A stretch of DNA of 64,000 nt from positions 1 through 64,000 of the forward strand of contig NZ_JAPYKK010000004.1 of assembly GCF_029623395.1 (NCBI RefSeq), written 5' to 3'. The notes below the pieces were generated by a model. That model had not been told where the DNA came from. It was given only the letters and a program-made list of their open reading frames with translations, and ran no database searches. A program made the position numbers and the translations under genes. Positions 16,360 through 25,016 of this stretch are shown piece by piece (the stretch's first letter is position 1; every line of letters starts with the position of its first letter). The DNA is from Sphingomonas echinoides. Lineage in GTDB: Bacteria; Pseudomonadota; Alphaproteobacteria; Sphingomonadales; Sphingomonadaceae.

Positions 16360-17402
16360 CGACGGTCTTCCCGCGCTGCATCCAAGATGCGCATCACGTC
16401 CAGCGACACGTCCACCGGCAGCACCGGGCTCTCGATGGCACCAGCCCGGTAAAGATCCCGGAAATGGATCAGCTCGGGGACGTAGGGGCTCGCCCCAAAT
16501 GAGGCGAAGCCCATCTTGCGCAGCCGCGCGATTCCCGCGAGCCGCCGGAACATCGGCCGCGCCTTGACGCGGTCACGCATACCGCTAGCCCCGGTCGGGC
16601 GCGACGGGGGGCCGACCGTCTCGACCGCGATCTTCTCTGCCGACAGCAACGGCGCCGCCACCGTCACCGCGCCGCGTTCGCACGCAATCGTCATCATATT
16701 GCCGAGCATCGCGGTCAGCGACGCGGTCAGCTGGGCCGTCGCGCCATTGGCGTGCGTCAGCAGGAGCGCGGCTTCGGTATCCACGCCGTTCCCGTCCCGC
16801 GTGATCTGCGCGCGAACGTCCACCACCGGCCCCAGTGCCAGCCGCGCCAGCGTTACCAGGTACACCGCGCGATCGAGCAGCACCCCGCCCCCGACCGCAG
16901 CATAGCACCCCGGATGGCTGGCGGGCGTGGTGGGATAGCCAAAGCTCGCCGACAGCTGCCGCGCCGCCCCCAGCCGCCCCGACGCAACGTCGGCGAGCGC
17001 ATTGTGGACCGCGGGCAGGAACGGTGTCGCAACCGCTTCCATGAACAGCACGCCCGTCCGGCGCGCCGCCGCGACGACCTGCTGCGCTTCCGCAGAATCG
17101 ATTGCGAACGGTTTCTCGCTCAACACGGCCTTGCCCGCTTCGAGCGCCCGGATCGCGACCGTGGCATGCTCCGCTGTTGCATTCGCGATATAGACCATGT
17201 CCACCGCCGGATCGGCGAGCAACGCGTCCACCCCGGTGAACGCCGTTGCGATCCCCAGCGCTTTCGCCACGCTACCGGCACGATCGGCACTGGCGGAACA
17301 GATGCCGACGACGCGCAGCCCCGGAACATGCCCGATCGCGGCGACCATCGTATGCGCGATATAGCCCGTGCCGACCACGCCGACGCGAATGTCCTGCGCC
17401 AT
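16356..17402 (-). CDS. Gfo/Idh/MocA family oxidoreductase
   Basis: The 348-residue NAD(P)-dependent dehydrogenase has an N-terminal Rossmann fold with VGVVGTGYIAHTM (GxGxxA) and the family's SEKPF motif (about residue 95) carrying the conserved catalytic lysine. The C-terminal alpha/beta domain begins near residue 125. Members oxidise or reduce sugars and cyclitols, often as UDP derivatives. It lies 3 nt after a second, different Gfo/Idh gene and overlaps the glycosyltransferase start by 4 nt, so it probably helps make or modify the sugar used by that transferase. Confidence 0.88.
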   Translation of the reverse strand: MAQDIRVGVVGTGYIAHTMVAAIGHVPGLRVVGICSASADRAGSVAKALGIATAFTGVDALLADPAVDMVYIANATAEHATVAIRALEAGKAVLSEKPFAIDSAEAQQVVAAARRTGVLFMEAVATPFLPAVHNALADVASGRLGAARQLSASFGYPTTPASHPGCYAAVGGGVLLDRAVYLVTLARLALGPVVDVRAQITRDGNGVDTEAALLLTHANGATAQLTASLTAMLGNMMTIACERGAVTVAAPLLSAEKIAVETVGPPSRPTGASGMRDRVKARPMFRRLAGIARLRKMGFASFGASPYVPELIHFRDLYRAGAIESPVLPVDVSLDVMRILDAAREDRR

Positions 17403-17405
17403 CGC

Positions 17406-18545
17406 TTACACCCCGGTCCGCTGGCCCGACCACCGCGTCACCGGCGACGGCGTGAAGCGCGTCGTCATGTGCTGCGCGCCGGTGTTCTCCCCCGCGGACT
17501 GGATCGCGAGCGACACCTCGGTCAGGTGCAGCGCGAAATCGCCCGCCTGCCGCGCCTCGCGCCCGGCAGCGATCGCGTCGAGCATTTCCGCTGGCCCGAG
17601 CATGAAGTTCATCGACGCCGCCCCGCGCCGCTTGACCGCTGGGTGGCGCGTGAACGCAGGCGACGGCACCTTGCGCGCGACGGGGCTGTTGATCATCCGC
17701 CGCCGGATCACATGCCGCGTCCGCACCTTGACCGCCGCGCGATTGTCCCACGATTCCGAAACGCTCGCCACGCCGCGATCACCGATCACACGAATCCGGT
17801 GGTCATGCGGAGCAAGGATGCTGCACGTCAGCCGCGCGACCACGCCGCTTTCGAAGAACAAGGTGGCGGACGAATAATCCGGCGCGGTCTCGGCGCTGGT
17901 CAGCCCGGACACGTCCGCGAGCCCGGCCGACGCGGACACGGTCGTTCGCACCGGACCAAACATCGCCATCAGCCACGTCAGATAATAGCCCGCATGTTCG
18001 AGCGTGCAGCCGACGACCAGCTCGTCTTCGATCGGCCACGGCGTCCCCGACTCGCTCTTCCACTTGGTCAGCGGCGCCTGCGAGATATAGTCGTCGTCCA
18101 ACTCGGCATAGACCAGCTTGGGGACGCCGATCCGCCCTTCCTCGACCGCGAGCCGCAAGGTCTGCGCCGCTTCGCTGAGCAGGCTGCACGGCGCCGACGC
18201 GATCTGCAGCCCCCTTGCCTTCGCCAACTCGTGGAGCACGATCGCATCCTCCATCCGCATGCTCAGCGGCTTCTCGGAATACACATGCTTGCCCGCTTCG
18301 AGCAGCTGTCGGCTGACCTCGAAATGCGCGTGCGGGTTGGTAAGGTTGAGCACCAGCGTCGCCGGGCCGGTCAGCACCGCGTCGATGCTGTCGACCGCAG
18401 GAAGCTGCCAATGCGCACAGAAGCGCTGCAACCGCTCGGCATCCTTGTCGTAGCAGGCGACGACCTGGATATCAGGAAAGGTCCGGAGCGAGGCTGCGTA
18501 GAGATCGGCCACGAAGCCGGTCCCGATGATCGCCACTGTGCGCAT
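17406..18545 (-). CDS. Gfo/Idh/MocA family oxidoreductase
   Basis: The 379-residue protein begins MRTVAIIGTGFVADLY (GxGxxA-type Rossmann motif), with YSEKPLSM (about residue 97) as the catalytic lysine motif. The start at 18545 has GGGA 4 nt upstream and sets the family N-terminus; the frame upstream is only an extension. The C-terminal segment carries a long insertion rich in Arg and His (about 255-320). As first gene of the trio it may catalyse one of two sequential redox steps (for example epimerisation at a keto intermediate) before glycosyl transfer; this is inference from adjacency. Confidence 0.85.
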   Translation of the reverse strand: MRTVAIIGTGFVADLYAASLRTFPDIQVVACYDKDAERLQRFCAHWQLPAVDSIDAVLTGPATLVLNLTNPHAHFEVSRQLLEAGKHVYSEKPLSMRMEDAIVLHELAKARGLQIASAPCSLLSEAAQTLRLAVEEGRIGVPKLVYAELDDDYISQAPLTKWKSESGTPWPIEDELVVGCTLEHAGYYLTWLMAMFGPVRTTVSASAGLADVSGLTSAETAPDYSSATLFFESGVVARLTCSILAPHDHRIRVIGDRGVASVSESWDNRAAVKVRTRHVIRRRMINSPVARKVPSPAFTRHPAVKRRGAASMNFMLGPAEMLDAIAAGREARQAGDFALHLTEVSLAIQSAGENTGAQHMTTRFTPSPVTRWSGQRTGV

Positions 18546-18690
18546 GATTTCCCAACTTCGAAGAGGCGTAGGCCGAATGGCGGATGCGCCAAGCATCTAG
18601 CTTAGGGTTTTTGCGTTCGCAATGATGCCCTGCCCCCAACGGGATGCGGAACAATGGCATGGCCCTCCGCCACGCGGCAACACTTTCGCC

Positions 18691-18726
18691 GCGGCTGGGG
18701 GACGACAAGGATCGTCCCCCAGCCGC
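18691..18726 (-). terminator. hairpin terminator downstream of TonB receptor
   Basis: There is a perfect 15-bp stem (18691-18705 with 18712-18726) and a 6-nt loop, beginning 7 nt after the receptor stop on the minus strand. There is no clear U-run on the exit side, so it may act as an RNA 3' end stabiliser as well as terminator. The stem is far longer than chance. Confidence 0.75.
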
Positions 18727-18732
18727 TGCACC

Positions 18733-21240
18733 TCAAAAGAACACGCGGACCGAACCCGTGAGCATCCGGCCTGGCAGCGTTCGCGCCAGCACGACGCCGG
18801 AGGCAGGCAGGACGGCATCCCCGATATCGACGAAGGCCGTCGTATTGAAGAGATTGCTCGCATTCAGTCCGAGCGAAAGACGCTCGATTGGGCGGATCTG
18901 CAGGAATGCCCCGACCGTCGTGAACCCGGGCATCTTCAACTGATTGACGTCCTGCGAATAGCTGGAAGTCTGGCCAACCGCATTCACGCCGATCGTGAAC
19001 CGCGTGGTCTCATACTGCGGCGTCACGCTGTAGATGACAGCGGACTGGTGCCGCGGCGCCTTGCCGACGACGGCCGGATCGTTCGCCTTGGTGATCTTGC
19101 CACCCGCCAGAGTGACATTGCCGGCGAGACTGAACGGGCCGCTGCGCACCTTCGATTCCAGCTCGGCACCATACGTCCGGTAGGACCGCTGGACGAGTCC
19201 GATCACCTGATTGCCATTCGCGTCATTGTAGATCTGCGAGTTGGTATCGCGCGTCAACGCGTAGAAGGTCGTGACGTTGACGATGATTCCACCGGAACGG
19301 TATTTGAAGCCGCCCTCGACCTGCCGGACCGGATCATAGGCTGCCGTACGATCGGCCAGCGCGCCCGTCGCCCGGTCGAGCGCCGGCGAGAACAGCACGC
19401 TGTCGGCCCCTGCCCGCGCGCCAAGACTGTATCGCGCGAACGCCGACAGCGCCTCGGCCACTCGGTAGTTGAGACCGACCGAGTATGAGATGTAGTGATA
19501 ATTGTAGTTCACCGGCCAGCGCGATGCGGGGTCGATAAAGGGCACCGTGGCTTCCGGGCCATTGAGGTCGATAAGACCGTCCCCGTTCATGTCCTGCGGG
19601 CGACTGGTCTGATCCGCAAAGGCGCTGCCGCGTACCTTCCCCATATCATAACGGATCGACCCGCCCAGAACGAAGCGGTCCTTCTGGACGTTGAATGAGG
19701 CATAAGGCGCAGTGATGTCGTACCGGACATCGGCGTTCCGGGCGACGCCGGGCTGTCCGAGAAAGCCGTAATCCAGCACACCGTTCTGGGTGATGAGCGT
19801 CCCGTCCGGGCGGCGCAGGTCGACCAGCGCCGATCTGCCGTCCCCCATCACGTCCTGCAAGACCGACGTCATTCCCTCCGACGTCTTAAGATCCTGCAAC
19901 GCCTTGTAGACCCCGAAGGTGGTGGTCAGCGTGGTGCCGTGGATCGTCCACGCCTTGCTGGAGCGCAGATCGTTGGTAACGTTGCGCATGCTGTTGATCC
20001 CGGCGCGGTAGAACCCCGTCGCCAAAAGCAGCCCGTTGCCATTGAGCGTCGCGGGGTCGATCTGGCTACCCTTGGCGGGTCCGCTGGCATAGCTCAGCGT
20101 CGTGCCTGGCTGACCGCCGAACGTCTGGGCAAGCTCGGCCGCAGGGCCGACTGCGAGCGGCACGACCTGGTTGAGCAATCCGCTGTTGTCGGCATACCGG
20201 AAGTGGTCGGAAACCGTCCAGCCCGCCAGAACGGTTTGCGCCTCGAAACCAAGGCTCTTGGACTTCGCCCGCATGTCGTCCTGCATATCGGTGTTGGTGA
20301 CGGCACCACCAAGGCCAGGCGCGATGCGCGTGGAAATGTAGCGCGACTGCGCCGTGTCCGAATTGATATCGAAATTCGCGACGTTGCGGAACGTGGGCTT
20401 CGCGTTCGTACCGGTCACCGCCACGGGATAGGTGTAATAATAGGGGAAACGCTCATCGAGCAATTTGGCGTTCAAGCGGATGTAGCCGTTGGCAAATTGT
20501 CGGGTGATGTTGAATTTCACCTGACCGCCTTGCAGCGCATTGTAGCCGGTGCGGCGCGGTCCGTCGCCCTGGCGATAATAACCACCAACGTGAAAGCGCC
20601 ATCCCCCGCCAAGCTGGCCGCCATAGTCAGCATCCAGCCGCTGGGTGTTATAGTCGAGTCCGGTCGACGCCTGGACCGATCCACCCTCGACCTCCCCGGT
20701 TTTGGAGACGAGGTTCACCACGCCGCCCGGCGCGTTCGACGCGAAAGTGGAGGATGAGCCACCGCGAATCGACTCGATCTGCGCGACATTGAGGTCGGTG
20801 CGCAGGAAAATGTCGGACGGCGCGACCACGAAGTCGCCGAATTCAAGAACGGGAAGACCGTCTTCCTGAAGTTGCAGATACTTGGCACCGGCGTTTACCA
20901 GCGGCAGGCCGCGCACCGTGTAACTGTTGTTGGCGATACCGGTACCGGCCTCGGCCCGGATGCCAGGAACGTCGCGCAAAAGGTCCGCCAGCGACATCGG
21001 TGCGAGGAGCGAGATATCGCGTTCTTTCAAGGCGCTGGTCGACGTTGCGCTATTGAGAGGGTCACGCGCCTTCGCAACGCCAGTCGAGATCGTCGCACGG
21101 TCGTCGATCGTCCGACTGGCTTCCCAGGCGGTGGGCGACGCCGGAGCCTCCTGCGCATGCGCAAGACCTGGAGTCCAAGCAGACAGGATAGCCACGGCGG
21201 AAACGCCCGCATGGAGCAGATGCGAGTTTCTTGCGTGCAT
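18733..21240 (-). CDS. TonB-dependent receptor
   Basis: The 835-residue outer-membrane receptor has a signal peptide (AILSAWTPGLAHA) and a plug domain with SLADLLRDVPGIRAEAG, SYTVRGLPLV, IESIRGGSSSTFASNAPGGVVNLVSK. The barrel ends in TGSVRVFF with the terminal Phe used by the BAM complex. The N-terminal region lacks a clear secretin-type signalling extension. A 0.66-kb gene-free region lies upstream. No transporter or enzyme gene is adjacent on this strand; the nearest downstream genes are the Gfo/Idh-glycosyltransferase trio beyond a terminator, so the ligand is unknown. The ATG at 21240 is used because it opens the signal peptide. Confidence 0.9.
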   Translation of the reverse strand: MHARNSHLLHAGVSAVAILSAWTPGLAHAQEAPASPTAWEASRTIDDRATISTGVAKARDPLNSATSTSALKERDISLLAPMSLADLLRDVPGIRAEAGTGIANNSYTVRGLPLVNAGAKYLQLQEDGLPVLEFGDFVVAPSDIFLRTDLNVAQIESIRGGSSSTFASNAPGGVVNLVSKTGEVEGGSVQASTGLDYNTQRLDADYGGQLGGGWRFHVGGYYRQGDGPRRTGYNALQGGQVKFNITRQFANGYIRLNAKLLDERFPYYYTYPVAVTGTNAKPTFRNVANFDINSDTAQSRYISTRIAPGLGGAVTNTDMQDDMRAKSKSLGFEAQTVLAGWTVSDHFRYADNSGLLNQVVPLAVGPAAELAQTFGGQPGTTLSYASGPAKGSQIDPATLNGNGLLLATGFYRAGINSMRNVTNDLRSSKAWTIHGTTLTTTFGVYKALQDLKTSEGMTSVLQDVMGDGRSALVDLRRPDGTLITQNGVLDYGFLGQPGVARNADVRYDITAPYASFNVQKDRFVLGGSIRYDMGKVRGSAFADQTSRPQDMNGDGLIDLNGPEATVPFIDPASRWPVNYNYHYISYSVGLNYRVAEALSAFARYSLGARAGADSVLFSPALDRATGALADRTAAYDPVRQVEGGFKYRSGGIIVNVTTFYALTRDTNSQIYNDANGNQVIGLVQRSYRTYGAELESKVRSGPFSLAGNVTLAGGKITKANDPAVVGKAPRHQSAVIYSVTPQYETTRFTIGVNAVGQTSSYSQDVNQLKMPGFTTVGAFLQIRPIERLSLGLNASNLFNTTAFVDIGDAVLPASGVVLARTLPGRMLTGSVRVFF

Positions 21241-21903
21241 TATTGAGCCTTCCAGGTTGGCTGATCGACGTCGATTGCGTCAATTTCGATGCGTGAGGCG
21301 ACGATCCGAAGCGCGTACTGTGAAGTAGGCACGCCTATTCAACCCTCCGAGCATAGTGCTCGGAAAGTCGTGAATGTCGAAAACCGGATGCCGAACAATG
21401 TCGACGGTGACATGGTAGAGATCGCTACCGCGTCTTTACCATGGAGGAACGAAGGTTAAGGTCGCTGATGCAGAGTTATGCAGTTCGTAGTGTATAGGAC
21501 TGTATTGGATCGTATTTTCATTATAGGACCGTCCTTGCAGGAACGCGCTGCGACGGACTGAATAATTTGGATGATACGAAAACGGCGTTCCTATTGAGGT
21601 CCGCGGCGCCGGACGTATCGTCCGGAATCCAGTCAATCTCTGGAATCAGCACGCGATCGCCGGACGGCCAGACAACCCTGACGGTTCGCCGCTGAGATCA
21701 GGATTGAGGAATGGACGCAGAAGCCAGTCCTTCCGCGCACATTCAGCCGACGGACAGTGCAGCGAAACGGATGCGGCCTACTCGCCTGCGCGCGGGCGGC
21801 GCACGACGACCGAGAAAAGTTACATCGTGGTCCTGAACGGAACTGCCGCAAGACGCTGTCTTAATATGGTGGTGAAGGTGACGTAGTCGTCACGGGAAAC
21901 GAA
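21241..21903. other. gene-free spacer upstream of TonB receptor
   Basis: About 660 nt with visibly lower GC than neighbours, particularly 21440-21600. No open frame here gives a recognisable protein, signal peptide or transposase motif. The only clear structure is the 19-nt palindrome at 21346-21364. It must hold the receptor promoter. It could be a decayed gene or a long regulatory region; I cannot tell which. Confidence 0.4.
21346..21364. promoter_or_regulatory. perfect palindrome, candidate operator
   Basis: TCCGAGCA-TAG-TGCTCGGA has perfect 8-nt arms with a 3-nt centre, 106 nt upstream of the TonB receptor start. Position and symmetry fit a regulator binding site; no regulator gene is adjacent, and a small RNA hairpin is an alternative. 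Confidence 0.3.
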
Positions 21904-21979
21904 TGGTGGAGCCGAGGGGGATCGAACCCCTGACCTTTCGCATGCCATGCGAACGCTCTCCCAGCTGAGCTACGGCCCC
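21904..21979 (-). tRNA. tRNA-Ala (GGC anticodon)
   Basis: The 76-nt cloverleaf on the minus strand has acceptor GGGGCCG/CGGCTCC, D-arm GCTC...GAGC, anticodon stem TTCGC/GCGAA around ATGGCAT (anticodon GGC), T-arm AGGGG-TTCGATC-CCCCT and an encoded CCA. It reads GCC codons, which are frequent in this GC-rich genome. Confidence 0.97.
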
Positions 21980-22020
21980 ATTGTTTCTGCGCGGTCCTGG
22001 GCGGGTCCGCGGCGGGAAGG

Positions 22021-22044
22021 CGCTGCCCCTACCTAGGGGCGGCG
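22021..22044 (-). terminator. hairpin between TIGR02300 gene and tRNA-Ala
   Basis: There is a 10-bp stem (22021-22030 with 22035-22044, one G-U pair) and a 4-nt loop, downstream of the TIGR02300 gene and upstream of tRNA-Ala on the same strand. It is likely the terminator for the former; there is no strong U-run. Confidence 0.5.
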
Positions 22045-22138
22045 CGGTTGGCAAGCGCGGAACGTCGCTTTGCCGAAATTAGAGGGAAATTTTATCGCGA
22101 TCGACCCGCACGCCGAGGCGCGCGGGCCGATCCGCCGA

Positions 22139-22456
22139 TCAATGCTCGTCGTCTTCCGTCGGCGCTTCCACGCCGAGGTCGTCGTCGCCACCCAGGTCGA
22201 CTTCGTCGTCGGGCGAGGGCTCTTCGTCTTCACCGGTGTCGATATCCTCGTCGTCGCCGGAGAGATCGTCGTCCTTCTTGACCTGCTCGGGCTTGGCCTG
22301 CTCGAACGGCAGCGGCTGCTTCGACTTCAGGATGGGCTCTGGCTCCCAATGCGCACCGCAATTGATGCACGTGACGGGATCATCCTTGCCCAGATCATAG
22401 AAACGGGTGGCGCATTTCGGACACGTACGCTTCGTGCCCCATTCCGGCTGTATCAT
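22139..22456 (-). CDS. TIGR02300 family zinc-ribbon protein (FYDLN type)
   Basis: The 105-residue protein starts MIQPEWGTKRTCPKC and contains CPKCATRFYDLGKDDPVTC..C, a four-cysteine zinc ribbon with the FYDLN-like motif (FYDLGKDDP) typical of this alphaproteobacterial family. The second half is extremely acidic (runs of Asp/Glu, DDDLSGDDEDIDTGEDEE) and probably disordered. Function is not established. The start at 22456 is chosen because family members begin with this methionine and the upstream extension contains no motif. It is divergent from aroA with about 108 nt between. Confidence 0.85.
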   Translation of the reverse strand: MIQPEWGTKRTCPKCATRFYDLGKDDPVTCINCGAHWEPEPILKSKQPLPFEQAKPEQVKKDDDLSGDDEDIDTGEDEEPSPDDEVDLGGDDDLGVEAPTEDDEH

Positions 22457-22564
22457 GGGCCGATTGACCTTCTTCAAAATTGAATTTGAGAGCTTGCAAC
22501 GCGAACGTCGCAAAGTGGGGCGCGCCTTGCCATAGCGCAAGCGCACTGTCAAAGCGCAGGCCCC

Positions 22565-23902
22565 ATGCAGCACTCCACCCCCACCCCGCTCGAAATCCCT
22601 TCCTCCGGTCCGCTGGCGGGACGCGTCCGCGTCCCCGGCGACAAGTCGATCAGTCATCGTTCACTGATGTTCTCCGCGCTCGCGGTCGGCACCAGCCGGG
22701 TCGAAGGGCTGCTCGAAGGCGAGGACGTCCTCGCTACCGCCGCCGCGCTGCGCGCGATGGGCGCGACGATCGTGCGCGGCGACGATGGCGTGTGGACAAT
22801 CGACGGCGTCGGGGTCGGTGGCCTGTTGCAGCCGACCAGCGCGATCGAGATGGGCAATTCGGGCACCTCCACGCGTTTGCTGATGGGGCTGGTCGCAAGC
22901 CACCCGATCACTGTGACGTTCACTGGCGACGCATCGCTGTCGAAGCGCCCGATGGGTCGCGTCATCACGCCGTTGTCGCAAATGGGCGCGGAGTTCACCG
23001 CAAGCCCCGGCGGGCAATTGCCGCTGATGCTGCGCGGGATCTGCCCGGCGATCCCGATCACCTACACCCTCCCCGTTGCCTCGGCGCAGGTGAAGTCTGC
23101 GGTGCTGCTTGCGGGACTCAATACGCCGGGGATCACCCGCGTGATCGAACCCGTCGCGACTCGCGACCATAGCGAGCGGATGCTGCGCGGGTTCGGCGCG
23201 GACGTGACCGTCGAGGACTCCCCCGAAGGTAAGATCATCTCGATCCGCGGCGAGGCCGAACTCAAACCGCAGCAGATCACCGTGCCCGGCGATCCCTCGT
23301 CCGCCGCCTTCCTGGTGGTCGCGGCGACGATCGTGCCGGGGTCGGACATCACGGTCGAGAACGTCGGCCTCAACCCGACCCGCGCCGGCCTGTTCACCGC
23401 CCTGCGCATGATGGGCGCGAGCATCGAGGAATGCGACGCGCGCGAAGTCGGTGGCGAGCCCGTCGCCGACCTGCGCGTCCGCTATGCCGCGCTGTCGGGA
23501 ATCGAAGTCCCTGCCGATCTCGCGCCCAGCATGATCGACGAATATCCGATCCTGTTCGTGGCGGCCGCCTTCGCCACCGGTACGACGATCGCCCGCGGCG
23601 CAGACGAACTGCGCGTCAAGGAATCGGACCGGATCGCTGCGATGGCTTCCGCGCTCGGCGCGATCGGCGCGCGAGTCGAGGAAGTCGAGGACGGGATGAT
23701 CGTCCACGGTTCGGGCGGGGAAACCCTCCCCGGCGGCGCGACGATCGCGACGCTGCTCGACCACCGCATCGCGATGAGCCTGGCGATTGCCGCGCTCGCT
23801 TGTCATAAGCCGGTGACGCTCGACGACATGTCGCCCGTCGCCACCAGCTACCCCGCGTTCTTCGACCAGATCGCGCAACTTCAGGGTGCCACCGACCGAT
23901 GA
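22565..23902 (+). CDS. aroA: 3-phosphoshikimate 1-carboxyvinyltransferase (EPSP synthase)
   Basis: The 445-residue enzyme is the sixth step of the shikimate pathway: it transfers enolpyruvyl from PEP to shikimate-3-phosphate. Motifs are [11 protein letters not shown] (about 22), [12 protein letters not shown] (about 98, PEP/glyphosate loop), [11 protein letters not shown] (about 174), [12 protein letters not shown] (about 322) and KESDRIAAM (about 352). The loop has an A-to-S form (SGTST where the sensitive E. coli-type enzyme has AGTAM), as in class II enzymes; this is a sequence observation only. It overlaps the next small membrane protein gene by 4 nt and heads the aroA-cmk-rpsA-ihfB cluster typical of alphaproteobacteria. 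Confidence 0.97.
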   Translation: MQHSTPTPLEIPSSGPLAGRVRVPGDKSISHRSLMFSALAVGTSRVEGLLEGEDVLATAAALRAMGATIVRGDDGVWTIDGVGVGGLLQPTSAIEMGNSGTSTRLLMGLVASHPITVTFTGDASLSKRPMGRVITPLSQMGAEFTASPGGQLPLMLRGICPAIPITYTLPVASAQVKSAVLLAGLNTPGITRVIEPVATRDHSERMLRGFGADVTVEDSPEGKIISIRGEAELKPQQITVPGDPSSAAFLVVAATIVPGSDITVENVGLNPTRAGLFTALRMMGASIEECDAREVGGEPVADLRVRYAALSGIEVPADLAPSMIDEYPILFVAAAFATGTTIARGADELRVKESDRIAAMASALGAIGARVEEVEDGMIVHGSGGETLPGGATIATLLDHRIAMSLAIAALACHKPVTLDDMSPVATSYPAFFDQIAQLQGATDR

Positions 23903-24156
23903 CCGCCTCCACTGCCGACCTGATCGGGTTCGTCGGCGCGCTGACGATCCTGATCGGCTATGCCCATCAGACGCTGCGCAACGCCGCGCCCGACTTGTTC
24001 TCCACGCTGCTGAACTTCCTCGGCGCAGCGCTGCTCGCACTGTCGCTGAGCGTGAATTTCAACTTGCCCGCGCTGTGCCTCGAACTCGCCTGGGCCGCCA
24101 TTGCGGCGTTCGGGCTCGTCCGCATGACCGTTGCACGGCCGGGAGCGCGCGCATGA
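23899..24156 (+). CDS. small membrane protein (CBU_0592-like)
   Basis: The 85-residue protein has three predicted membrane segments (about residues 8-24, 34-50 and 55-76). The pattern [17 protein letters not shown] then [17 protein letters not shown] then [16 protein letters not shown] matches the CBU_0592-type small membrane family of unknown function. The ATGA overlaps at both ends (with aroA and cmk) show it is translated as part of this cluster. No signal peptide beyond the first helix. Confidence 0.75.
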   Translation: MTASTADLIGFVGALTILIGYAHQTLRNAAPDLFSTLLNFLGAALLALSLSVNFNLPALCLELAWAAIAAFGLVRMTVARPGARA

Positions 24157-24779
24157 TCATCGCCGTCGATGGACCCGCCGCCTCGGGCAAGGGCACGATC
24201 GCGCGGGCGCTCGCGCGGCATTACGACTTGCCCTATCTCGACACCGGCCTGCTGTACCGCGCGGTCGCGGCCAACGTCGCGAAGCTCGAGCTCGACCCGG
24301 CGATCGAAGCCGACGCGGTCGCCGCGTGCGATTTCGAGGATGCGTTGATGGAAGACGCGGACTTGCGCAGCGACGAGATCGGGTCGCTCGCCTCGGTCGT
24401 GTCGGCGCACCCGCTGGTGCGCGCCGCGCTGTTCCACCGGCAGAAGCGGTTCGCCTATCAGGAGGGCGGCGCCGTCCTCGACGGGCGGGACATCGGCACG
24501 GTCATCGCTCCCGACGCCGACGCCAAGCTGTTCGTCCGCGCAACCCCCAACATCCGCGCGAAACGCCGCCACGCGGAACTCAAGGACCGCGGATCGACGC
24601 TCAGTCTCGACAAGGTTCTCGCCGACATTCGCGCGCGCGATTTGCGGGATTCGACCCGCGCGACCGCACCGCTGGTGCCCGCGCAAGATGCCGCGCTGCT
24701 CGACACGAGCTTCCTGTCGATCGAGGCCTCGGTCCAACGGGCTATCGCCATCGTCGACGCGAGGACTCAGCGGGACTGA
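24153..24779 (+). CDS. cmk: cytidylate kinase
   Basis: The 208-residue enzyme phosphorylates CMP/dCMP with ATP. It has a P-loop VDGPAASGKGTIARALA (about 5-21), DTGLLYRAVA (about 31), and GRDIGTVIAP (about 112) typical of Cmk. A start at 24153 overlapping the previous stop (ATGA) gives the canonical MIIAVDGP N-terminus. Cmk next to aroA and rpsA is the standard arrangement in proteobacteria. Confidence 0.96.
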   Translation: MIIAVDGPAASGKGTIARALARHYDLPYLDTGLLYRAVAANVAKLELDPAIEADAVAACDFEDALMEDADLRSDEIGSLASVVSAHPLVRAALFHRQKRFAYQEGGAVLDGRDIGTVIAPDADAKLFVRATPNIRAKRRHAELKDRGSTLSLDKVLADIRARDLRDSTRATAPLVPAQDAALLDTSFLSIEASVQRAIAIVDARTQRD

Positions 24780-24784
24780 TCGCC

Positions 24785-24813
24785 TTGCCTGAAAGGGCGA
24801 CTTGCGCTATAGC
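24785..24813 (+). promoter_or_regulatory. candidate rpsA promoter
   Basis: TTGCCT (24785-24790), 17 nt, TATAGC (24808-24813): each hexamer matches 4 of 6 consensus positions. It lies at the start of the 237-nt cmk-rpsA spacer, giving a leader of about 200 nt for rpsA, which could carry feedback control by S1. No other function is seen in the spacer. Confidence 0.35.
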
Positions 24814-25016
24814 CACGGCGTTCGGCGGGCGGTGCCCGCGGAGGTCGGCGCGTCAGGCATGCCCTTTCGCGCCCTTTTCGCATGACCGCGACTTGCCCCT
24901 CCGCGTAAACTGTCCCGGCGGATGTCGTGTCCGGCATTCGGCCGCCGCGGCAATATTGGCCAAGACCGCCGGAGACAACCGGCTGGCCGGAACATGATTT
25001 AGGAACGCAACACTTT

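Noticed and set aside
21436-21851. Short open frames in the spacer upstream of the TonB receptor
   Set aside because: No ribosome-binding sites, motifs or recognisable similarity; amino-acid composition looks random.
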